This document shows, piece by piece, positions 53,503-60,896 of a stretch of 64,000 nt of DNA. A model generated the notes under the pieces. That model searched no databases. It worked only from the letters and a program-made list of their open reading frames with translations, and was not told the DNA's origin. The DNA is from a bacterium (GTDB taxonomy: Bacteria; Planctomycetota; Planctomycetia; Pirellulales; Pirellulaceae): contig JAUIGN010000007.1 of assembly GCA_030430075.1 (NCBI GenBank), positions 268,717-332,716 on the forward strand, read 5' to 3'. Position 1 is the first letter of the stretch, and each line of letters opens with the position of its first letter. The translations under genes were made by a program, and so were the position numbers.

Positions 53503-56034
53503 ATGCCCCGCCTGCTCGCCACGCTTGTTCTCGGTTTGTTTTGCATGTCGAGCGTTTCCGTGTCTGCTGCCGTCGACGGGGCGCCTGGCTATGAACGCGA
53601 TATCCGACCGCTGCTCGCCCGCCATTGCATCGCTTGCCACGGTTCGGAGAAACAAGAATCCGGATTGCGATTGGATTCGCCGGCGGGCATTCGTCTGGGC
53701 GGCGATGGGGGACTGGTCGTGCCGGCAGAACCTACCGAAGTGGAAGATCGGTCGGCAGCCGACAACGGACCGTCTTCCAGTCGACTGTTGCGGGCGGTGA
53801 GTCGTGAGGATGATGAGATCAGTGCGATGCCACCCGAAGGCCCGGGCTTGAGCGCCCAGGAGCAGCGACTGTTGACAGCCTGGGTTGCCGCGGGTGCTCC
53901 CTTGCCGGCACCGTCGGAGGGTGGACGGAGGACAAGTGACCACTGGTCGTTTCAGCCGCTCCAGCCGCCTGCCTTGCCCGCGGTGGCGGACGTCGCATGG
54001 CTGCGGAACGGGATTGATCACTTCGTGTTGGCTCGCCTGGAACGGCAAGCGATACGGCCCTCGCCGGAGGCCGCGCGGCAGACACTGATACGTCGCCTCA
54101 GCCTGGATCTCTGCGGGATCCCACCATCGCGGGCGGAGGTGGAGGCGTTCCTCGCGGACGACCGTCCGGCAGCGTATGAGCGCCTGGTCGAGCGGATGCT
54201 TGGCTCGCCGGCTTACGGCGAACGGTGGGGCCGCCATTGGCTCGACCTGGCCCGGTATGCCGACAGCAACGGCTACACGCGCGATTTCGCTCGTGAGATC
54301 TGGAAGTACCGCGATTGGGTGATCGCCGCGTTGAATGCCGACCTGCCGTTCGATCGGTTCACCATCGAGCAGTTCGCCGGGGACCTGTTGCCGAACGCGA
54401 CTCTGGACCAGCGAATCGCGACCGGATTCCACCGTAATACGCTGATCAACGAAGAGGGTGGTACGGATAGCGAACAGTTTCGCGTGGATGCCGTGGCGGA
54501 TCGCGTCAACACGACCGGCCTGGTCTATCTGGGGCTGACCCTGGAATGTGCCCGCTGCCACTCGCACAAGTACGATCCGATCACGCAACGCGAGTACTAC
54601 CAGTTGTTCGCGTTTCTGAATAATTGTGACGAGCCCAAAATCGACGCGCCGGCACCTTGGCAGGTTGCCGACGGTGTGCTCGAACGCCGCGACGAACTGC
54701 GCGCAAAGGTCAAGTCGTTGGAACGCGAGTTGGCTGGTCAGGAGAAAGAGTTCACCGCGCGGCAGTTGGCCTGGGAAGCCAAGATCACTCCGGAGTTTCG
54801 TGCGACCTTACCGGGACCTGTGCAGGCGTCGCTGATGCTGCCGCTGGACAAGCGGGATGCCACGCAGAAACAGCTCGTCGTCGAACTCTACAAGAAGTCC
54901 GACGACGCGCGGGAAGCATTTCCGCTCGTTGCACAAATCGCCGCGCTCAAAGCCGGCGAGCCGACGATTCCCACCACAATGGTCTTGGCACGCCGCGAAG
55001 AACCGCGGGTCACCCACGTCCACCGGCGGGGCAATTTCCTCGACCTGGGGCCGCGGGTCACACCGGACGTGCCCGCTGTGCTGCCGGCCTTGCCCGACGG
55101 ATCGGAGGCGCCCGGGCGGTTCGAGTTGGCGAAGTGGCTCGTTGACCCGGCCAACCCGCTCACGCCGCGCGTGATCGTCAATCGGTACTGGCAACGATTC
55201 TTTGGAACGGGAATCGTGGCGACAGAGAATGATTTCGGCAGCCAGGGGGAACCGCCGACGCATCCGTTTTTGCTGGATTGGCTGGCCGCGGAATTCGTCG
55301 CGCGGGACTGGAGTCCCAAAGCGATTCACCGGCTGATCGTGACGTCGGCAACGTATCGTCAGGCCTCGCATGCTCGACCCGAGTTGCAAGACCCGGCGAA
55401 CCGGTTGCTGGCTCGCCAGTCTCGATTGCGGTTGGAGGCAGAGACGGTCCGCGATGTGGCACTGGCGGCCAGCGGGTTGTTGTCACGACGGATCGGCGGC
55501 CCCAGTGTCCACCCACCGCAGCCGGAGGGTGTATTTGCTTTCACGCAGGACCCGAAGCCATGGGAGCCGGAACCGGGGGACGGACCGTATCGTCGCGGCA
55601 TGTACACCTTTTTCTGGCGATCCAGCCCCTATCCGGCACTGATGGTATTTGATGCACCCAATGGCAACGTGACTTGCACGCGGCGGGTCCGATCCAACAC
55701 GCCCATGCAAGCCCTGACGCTCGCCAATGACGAGCAGTTTGTTACGGCCGCACGGGCTTTGGCCGACAAGCTCATGACGACCGGGTCGGCCGATGTGAAC
55801 AAGACAATCGAACTTGCCTTTCAGACGTGTTTGGCGCGCCACCCCAGCGCTTTCGAACGCGATCGCGTGCGGGAGTTGTTCGAATCGCAGCAGCGCTCGT
55901 TTGCGGAGGACTTGGAGGCGGCCCAGGAGTTTTCCGGGCTTCCCCGACACGATCCCGCGACGGCGACCGCGGCCGCCTGGACGTCGGTTGCCCGCGTGTT
56001 GATGAATCTGGATGAGTTTATTACCAGGGAGTAG
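53503..56034 (+). CDS. Planctomycete cytochrome c, DUF1549/DUF1553 protein
   Basis: An 843-residue secreted protein. A Sec signal peptide (residues 1-23) is followed by a PSCyt1 cytochrome domain with haem motif CIACHG (Cys42, Cys45, His46) and a distal Met in AMPPEG. DUF1549 starts near residue 147 (HWSFQPLQPP, then GIDHFVLARLE) and DUF1553 near residue 541 (RFELAKWLVDPANPLTPRV). A predicted coiled region (about 395-420) links the two. The protein is shorter than many relatives because the carbohydrate-binding domain often present between them is absent. It is followed 18 bases later by its usual DUF1501 partner. Role unknown; polymer degradation in the periplasm is a common guess. Confidence 0.93.
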   Translation: MPRLLATLVLGLFCMSSVSVSAAVDGAPGYERDIRPLLARHCIACHGSEKQESGLRLDSPAGIRLGGDGGLVVPAEPTEVEDRSAADNGPSSSRLLRAVSREDDEISAMPPEGPGLSAQEQRLLTAWVAAGAPLPAPSEGGRRTSDHWSFQPLQPPALPAVADVAWLRNGIDHFVLARLERQAIRPSPEAARQTLIRRLSLDLCGIPPSRAEVEAFLADDRPAAYERLVERMLGSPAYGERWGRHWLDLARYADSNGYTRDFAREIWKYRDWVIAALNADLPFDRFTIEQFAGDLLPNATLDQRIATGFHRNTLINEEGGTDSEQFRVDAVADRVNTTGLVYLGLTLECARCHSHKYDPITQREYYQLFAFLNNCDEPKIDAPAPWQVADGVLERRDELRAKVKSLERELAGQEKEFTARQLAWEAKITPEFRATLPGPVQASLMLPLDKRDATQKQLVVELYKKSDDAREAFPLVAQIAALKAGEPTIPTTMVLARREEPRVTHVHRRGNFLDLGPRVTPDVPAVLPALPDGSEAPGRFELAKWLVDPANPLTPRVIVNRYWQRFFGTGIVATENDFGSQGEPPTHPFLLDWLAAEFVARDWSPKAIHRLIVTSATYRQASHARPELQDPANRLLARQSRLRLEAETVRDVALAASGLLSRRIGGPSVHPPQPEGVFAFTQDPKPWEPEPGDGPYRRGMYTFFWRSSPYPALMVFDAPNGNVTCTRRVRSNTPMQALTLANDEQFVTAARALADKLMTTGSADVNKTIELAFQTCLARHPSAFERDRVRELFESQQRSFAEDLEAAQEFSGLPRHDPATATAAAWTSVARVLMNLDEFITRE

Positions 56035-56052
56035 GGCCGCGGCCGCCGGCCT

Positions 56053-57507
56053 GTGAAAATCATGCAAGACGTACACGCTCCGCGGATCGAAACGACGCGC
56101 CGCCACTTCTTTCGCGACTGCCGGGTCGGCCTGGGCGCGATCGCCCTGGGGTCGTTATTGAATCGCGATGGCGGTTTGCTGGCTGCGACAAGCAACGAGC
56201 AGCCGACGCGGTCCGTCGTCCAGGCGGCCCACGTACCGGCGCGGGCCAGGAACGTCATCTTCCTGTTCATGGCCGGAGGTCCCAGCCAGTTGGAGCTGTT
56301 TGACCCCAAGCCCGAATTGCAACGGCTGGACGGACAGGTGATTCCCGAATCGTATGTGAAGAACAAGCGGTTCGCGTTTCTCAAGAAAGACGCCAAGTTG
56401 CTGGGAACGCGCCGCAGATTCTCGCGACACGGCGAGAGCGGACAGCAAGTGTCCGAGTGCCTGCCCCACCTGGCCGGGATCAGCGATGAGATCGCCATTG
56501 TCCGCTCGATGGCCACCGACGTCTTCAACCACGGTCCGGCCAAGTTCTTCATGAACACCGGATTCGAGCGGCTTGGCCGGCCGAGCATGGGAGCCTGGAT
56601 CACCTACGGCATCGGCAGCGAAGCAGAAGACCTGCCCGGCTTCGTCGTGCTTCAGTCCGGTCCGCGCGGACCTCGCGGCGGATCTCCCAACTGGGGCAGC
56701 GGCTTCCTGCCGACCACATTTCAGGGCGTTCCATTCAATGGCAAAGGTCCGCCGATTCTCAACCTGCGTAGCCCGGAGGGGATCAATTCGAACCGGCAAG
56801 CGGAGTTCATCCGCGCCGTGAATGATCTGAACCGGCGGCATCTGGTCGATACGGGCGACCCCGAGGTGGCCACGCGGATTGCTTCTTACGAGATGGCCTT
56901 CCGGATGCAAAGCAGTGCGCCGGAACTGATGGATATCTCGCAGGAATCGCAGCAAACGCTGGACGACTACGGAGCGGATCGATCTCAGCCGTCGTTTGCG
57001 AACAACTGCCTGCTGGCCCGGCGCCTGGTCGAGCGGGGCGTGCGTTTTGTGCAGCTCTATCACACCGATTGGGACCATCACGGAAACCAGGGAACCGAGT
57101 TGGAGGGTTCACTGGACAAAATCTGTGGCGAAGTGGATCAACCGGCCGCGGCACTCATCAAGGATCTGAAACAACGGGGAATGTTGGATGAGACCTTGGT
57201 GATCTGGGGTGGCGAATTCGGACGTACCCCGCAGGGCGAACCCCGCGATTACCTGGGCCGCGACCACCACATCGAGGCGTTTTCGATGTGGATGGCCGGT
57301 GGTGGAATCCAACCCGGTCTGACGCTCGGCAAAACCGACGACCTGGGCTACTACCCCGTCGAGGATCGGGTGCACGTACACGACTTGCAAGCAACCGTAC
57401 TTCATCTGCTGGGCCTGGACCATCTGAAACTGACGTATCGCTTCCAGGGGCGGGACTTTCGACTGACCGATGTCGGCGGCCACGTCGTTGAAAAGCTGAT
57501 GAGTTAG
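56053..57507 (+). CDS. DUF1501 protein with Tat-like signal
   Basis: A 484-residue protein of the sulfatase/alkaline-phosphatase-like DUF1501 family. The N-terminus carries a twin-arginine signal (TRRHFFRDCRVGLGAIALGS). Conserved parts include FLFMAGGPSQLELFDPKP, YHTDWDHHGNQG and VIWGGEFGRTPQGE with the metal-type Asp and His residues. GTG 56053 or ATG 56062 can start it. It forms the standard pair with the upstream DUF1549/DUF1553 protein and is presumably exported folded, with its cofactor. Confidence 0.93.
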   Translation: MKIMQDVHAPRIETTRRHFFRDCRVGLGAIALGSLLNRDGGLLAATSNEQPTRSVVQAAHVPARARNVIFLFMAGGPSQLELFDPKPELQRLDGQVIPESYVKNKRFAFLKKDAKLLGTRRRFSRHGESGQQVSECLPHLAGISDEIAIVRSMATDVFNHGPAKFFMNTGFERLGRPSMGAWITYGIGSEAEDLPGFVVLQSGPRGPRGGSPNWGSGFLPTTFQGVPFNGKGPPILNLRSPEGINSNRQAEFIRAVNDLNRRHLVDTGDPEVATRIASYEMAFRMQSSAPELMDISQESQQTLDDYGADRSQPSFANNCLLARRLVERGVRFVQLYHTDWDHHGNQGTELEGSLDKICGEVDQPAAALIKDLKQRGMLDETLVIWGGEFGRTPQGEPRDYLGRDHHIEAFSMWMAGGGIQPGLTLGKTDDLGYYPVEDRVHVHDLQATVLHLLGLDHLKLTYRFQGRDFRLTDVGGHVVEKLMS

Positions 57508-57737
57508 AAGGCATGTATCAGATTTTGCTTTACGAATGTGTCAAGTTTGAGCGACCAACGGGAACGGACGAACATGCCGCGAGCGTCAGCTCGCTACTGG
57601 TCCGAGGCCCTGCCTCGTTCGACGTACACTCCGCCGGCGGTGTCCTGGCCGCCTGGGGCGGTGCGGCCGGATCAATCTGCCCTGCGAAGTCGCGGCCGAT
57701 TTCGAATCGAGTATTCACAAATCTAGGAGCTACCTCT

Positions 57738-58814
57738 ATGCGTTGCATCATGACGTTACTTGCCTTCGGACTCTGTTGTGTCGACCTCTGCGCAGACGAA
57801 GTTCCTCACCCGACCGGGGAACGGATCGTTGCCGCCGACGCGAAGCTGGAACTCCTGTTTACGAGGTCGGCGCCGATCCGCGGCGGGCTGACGGAAGGAC
57901 CCGCCGTCGCACCGGACGGATCGATCTATTTCACCGATATTCCGTTCGGTGACGACAAGGGAATGATCCTGCGATTCGATCCACAGACCAACAAGACGAC
58001 GGTCTTTACGGACGACAGCGGCAAGGCCAACGGGTTGATCTTTGACAGGCGAGGTCGGCTGGTCGCATGTGAGGGAGCCGGTGGGGGTGGCCGTCGCATT
58101 TCGAGATGGAACGTGAAGACCAAAAAACGAGAGACGGTGGTCGACGCCATCAATGGTAAGCGTTTCAACTCGCCGAATGACCTCTGCCTTGATGCGAGAG
58201 GCAATATCTACTTTACCGATCCACGTTACGTGGGACACGAACCGCGTGAGCTGGAACATCGGGCCGTTTATCGCATCAGCCGCCAGGGTGAAGTGACGGA
58301 GTTTACCCACAATATTTCGAAGCCGAATGGGATCGCGATCAGTCCGGACGGCGACGCACTTTATGTGGCGGATCACGACAACGGAACGGACAATATCGAC
58401 CCCGACGCGCCGGCGCCGACACCGGGGGACATGAAGATTTACGCCTATCGGATCAACAAGAAGGATGGTTCCGTTCGGGGCCGCCGCCGGACCGTGATCG
58501 ACTTTGGAGACAAGAAGGGATGCGACGGAATGACCGTCGATGCAGAGGGACACATCTACCTCACCGTCCGCGACCCCAGTCGTCCCGGCGTGCTGGTGGT
58601 GGACCCGACCGGCCAGGAAGTGGGATTCATCCCCACCGGGCCGGCCAACCAGACGGCCGATGCGCCGCAGGGCTTGCCCAGCAACGTCGAGTTTGGGATC
58701 GGCGACGAAATCAGTACCCTCTACATCACGGTCGACACCAGCTTGTACCGGATTGCTCTGAAGACGAAGGGGTACCATCGGCAGTATGCGACGCGGGGCA
58801 AGAAGCAGGAATAG
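57738..58814 (+). CDS. SMP-30/gluconolactonase-like secreted protein
   Basis: A 358-residue six-bladed propeller. Signal peptide at residues 1-20 (ending DLCAD). Metal and substrate positions of the SMP-30 family are present: Glu in LTEGPAVAPDGSIYF, Asn in FNSPNDLCLDARGNIYFTD, Asn in KPNGIAISPDGDALYVAD, and Asp in GCDGMTVDAEGHIYL. TAGGAGC lies eight bases before the ATG. It probably hydrolyses sugar lactones in the periplasm. The oxidoreductase gene that follows by 28 bases may produce or use related compounds. Confidence 0.9.
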   Translation: MRCIMTLLAFGLCCVDLCADEVPHPTGERIVAADAKLELLFTRSAPIRGGLTEGPAVAPDGSIYFTDIPFGDDKGMILRFDPQTNKTTVFTDDSGKANGLIFDRRGRLVACEGAGGGGRRISRWNVKTKKRETVVDAINGKRFNSPNDLCLDARGNIYFTDPRYVGHEPRELEHRAVYRISRQGEVTEFTHNISKPNGIAISPDGDALYVADHDNGTDNIDPDAPAPTPGDMKIYAYRINKKDGSVRGRRRTVIDFGDKKGCDGMTVDAEGHIYLTVRDPSRPGVLVVDPTGQEVGFIPTGPANQTADAPQGLPSNVEFGIGDEISTLYITVDTSLYRIALKTKGYHRQYATRGKKQE

Positions 58815-58842
58815 GCGTCTGCAGACTGAGGAGTCGTCGGTG

Positions 58843-60468
58843 ATGTTGGACACGATGTTTGAGACCGTCGGCAAGGCCGTCGCGACGGGCCGCCCTGGAA
58901 CGCCGGTCGCTGCGAGGCTCCTGCTGGAGATCCCATCCTCGCCAACGGACCTGGCAGCTGAGCTGGCCGCCGCCGCCGATCGCTTGTCAACGCTCTTTGG
59001 CAGCCCCGTCGAATCGATTGACGTATTCGGGTCGCTCGACAAGCACCAGTTGAGCGGCCTGGTGCGGTTTGCGGAGGGCCAATCGGCCTTGTTGTCCGTG
59101 GCCGCTGCGCAACCGGCGGGACGTGGCGAGTGTGTGGTGTTTGCCGATCGTGGAACGTTACACTGGGAGGCAGCCGGCGATGACGTCCGTTTGGCGGAGA
59201 CGAAACCGTCGGCGGACGACCCAGCCAAGATTGACTGGCAGTCCAGAATTGTAACGGCTGTGGCGGAGTTGCCGGTGACGCGGCCGGCGCGGCCGTTTCC
59301 TGAGCCGCCGGTTCCGCAAGGAGCCGCACCGCCCTACGGTGTCCTGCTGGTTTCAGGTGACCACACGCATCAACCGGGCTACGCCGCCGCGCTCGCCGCG
59401 GATCCGCGTTGCCGCCTGGTGGCGGTGAGCGATGAGGCAGAGATCCCAGAATATCGCCTCTCGAAGAACCACCAGTTGGCAACACGGTTGGGACTGCCCT
59501 ACCTTGCCGACCTGGATGAGGCACTTGCCCGCGACGATGTGGCCGTGGTGAGCGTTTGCGCCGAACCGTACCGCCGTGGCCGCATCATCGCGCGGGCTGC
59601 GCGGGCTGGCAAGCATCTGTACCTCGACAAGCCGCTTTGCGCCACCATGGCCGAAGCGGACGCCATGGTCGCCGCTGTCCGTGATGCCGGGGTGGTCGCC
59701 CACATGTTCAGCCAGGTCTGGTTCGATCCGGCGCAAGCAGCTCGACGGCACCTGGCTTCGGGCGGCTTGGGAGAACTGCTCGCGATCCACTCGGACCTCT
59801 GTTTTGCCAAGGGGCATGCGGGGACGGCCAGCTTGGGGCGGCGGAGGGTCGAGTCCCCGCAGCCGTCGCGGTTCGAGCTGCCGGAAGCGAAACGCGAGAT
59901 GACCAACGTCGGCATCTACAATCTGGTCTTGCTTCTATGGTTGGTCCGCCGTTCGGTTTGCCGAGTGTCGGCATCGACCGGCAACTATTTCTTTGCCGAA
60001 CACCAGGCCCATGACATGGAGGATTTTGGCCAGCTTCTGCTGGAGTTCGAGGGCGGGCTGACGGCAACCATCTCGGCCGGCCGGTTAGGTTGGCAGTCGC
60101 ACCCGTCGAGCGGACTCAACAAGACGTACCTGGTAGGCAGCCGGCGGTCCGTGGTTGTCGATGCCCACCGGGAGCGGGTCGAGATGTGGACCGCTGCGCC
60201 TGCGTGGCAACCGCCTTCGCGGAACCCCGAGGATCCAATGGGGATGTGGCAGGCACCGCCCGGGGACCCCTATCAGGCCGAACCCAAGCAGGATTGGATT
60301 GTGCCTGGCAGCACGTCCTGGCAGATCGACAGCGGATACTTCCTGGATTGCCTTGAGCAGGGCCGCGCCAGTGAGGTATCGATCGAACTGGCGGCCGCGG
60401 CCACCGAGGTCCTCCTGGCCGCATACCGCTCGGCGGCAACCGGCAAACCGGTTGATTTATCATCATAA
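58843..60468 (+). CDS. Gfo/Idh/MocA oxidoreductase with N-terminal extension
   Basis: A 541-residue protein. The C-terminal about 360 residues (from GVLLVSGDHTHQPGYAAAL near residue 166) form a typical Gfo/Idh/MocA enzyme: NAD-binding Rossmann fold, then HLYLDKPLCATMAEADAMV (DKP replaces the common EKP, keeping the catalytic lysine) and the beta-sheet substrate domain with ISAGRLGWQSH. The N-terminal about 160 residues (ALLLEIP-like start, then GLVRFAEGQSALLSVAAAQ and VFADRGTLHWE) resemble a stray copy of a Gfo/Idh C-terminal domain. GAGGAG precedes the start; GTG at 58840 is an alternative. Confidence 0.85.
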   Translation: MLDTMFETVGKAVATGRPGTPVAARLLLEIPSSPTDLAAELAAAADRLSTLFGSPVESIDVFGSLDKHQLSGLVRFAEGQSALLSVAAAQPAGRGECVVFADRGTLHWEAAGDDVRLAETKPSADDPAKIDWQSRIVTAVAELPVTRPARPFPEPPVPQGAAPPYGVLLVSGDHTHQPGYAAALAADPRCRLVAVSDEAEIPEYRLSKNHQLATRLGLPYLADLDEALARDDVAVVSVCAEPYRRGRIIARAARAGKHLYLDKPLCATMAEADAMVAAVRDAGVVAHMFSQVWFDPAQAARRHLASGGLGELLAIHSDLCFAKGHAGTASLGRRRVESPQPSRFELPEAKREMTNVGIYNLVLLLWLVRRSVCRVSASTGNYFFAEHQAHDMEDFGQLLLEFEGGLTATISAGRLGWQSHPSSGLNKTYLVGSRRSVVVDAHRERVEMWTAAPAWQPPSRNPEDPMGMWQAPPGDPYQAEPKQDWIVPGSTSWQIDSGYFLDCLEQGRASEVSIELAAAATEVLLAAYRSAATGKPVDLSS

Positions 60469-60896
60469 CGCTGTCGCGATCATTCCTGCGCGTCACAGTT
60501 CTCCGACTTCCTGCTCTTATTGCCCGGCGCGCGTGTCCGACTTCCAGCTCGTCACGCGTCTCCGACGTCCTGCTGGTCACGCGTCTCCGATATCCTGCTC
60601 GGCGCGGGTCTCCGACGTCCTGCTCGGCGCGGGTCTCCGACATCCTGCTCGGCGCGGGTCTCCGACCCCGCCGAAACCGCCGACCGAAGGTCTCCACCTC
60701 CACCAAAACCAGCAACCACAACCAGCAACCAGCAACCGCCACCCCCGCCGCCCCACCCGCACTTCACGCCCCCCGCCCCACCCGCTCGGCATCGATTGGA
60801 CATTCCGCAGTATTGTGCAAAACGGCCCCCGTGCGATACGCTGACGTTCGGCAAAAATCCGGGCTCGCAAGATCCGTACACATGGAGCGGTTCGTC
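60469..60896. other. Minisatellite-bearing region upstream of the SNF2 gene
   Basis: About 430 bases occupied by minisatellite copy B and a CA/CC-rich segment (60695-60780, many CCACC and AACCA words). Frames through it are open by composition only. The likely promoter or leader of the SNF2 gene would lie after 60780. Confidence 0.7.
60497..60696 (+). repeat. Minisatellite element, copy B
   Basis: Five exact-length 25-bp units (starting 60531, 60556, 60581, 60606, 60631) of the form GSGTCTCCGAYNTCCTGCTC followed by GGCGC or GTCAC, preceded by a degenerate unit. They are followed by the invariant tail (60656-60696). Units become more uniform towards the tail. The units abut without spacers, so this is not a CRISPR array. 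Confidence 0.9.

Noticed and set aside
53200..54588. 462-codon minus-strand frame over minisatellite copy A and the cytochrome gene
   Set aside because: It crosses repeats and a motif-verified plus-strand gene; its product is low-complexity.
60497..60696. CRISPR array in the 25-bp repeats
   Set aside because: Units adjoin directly with no unique spacers, vary among themselves, and no cas genes are near; this is a minisatellite.
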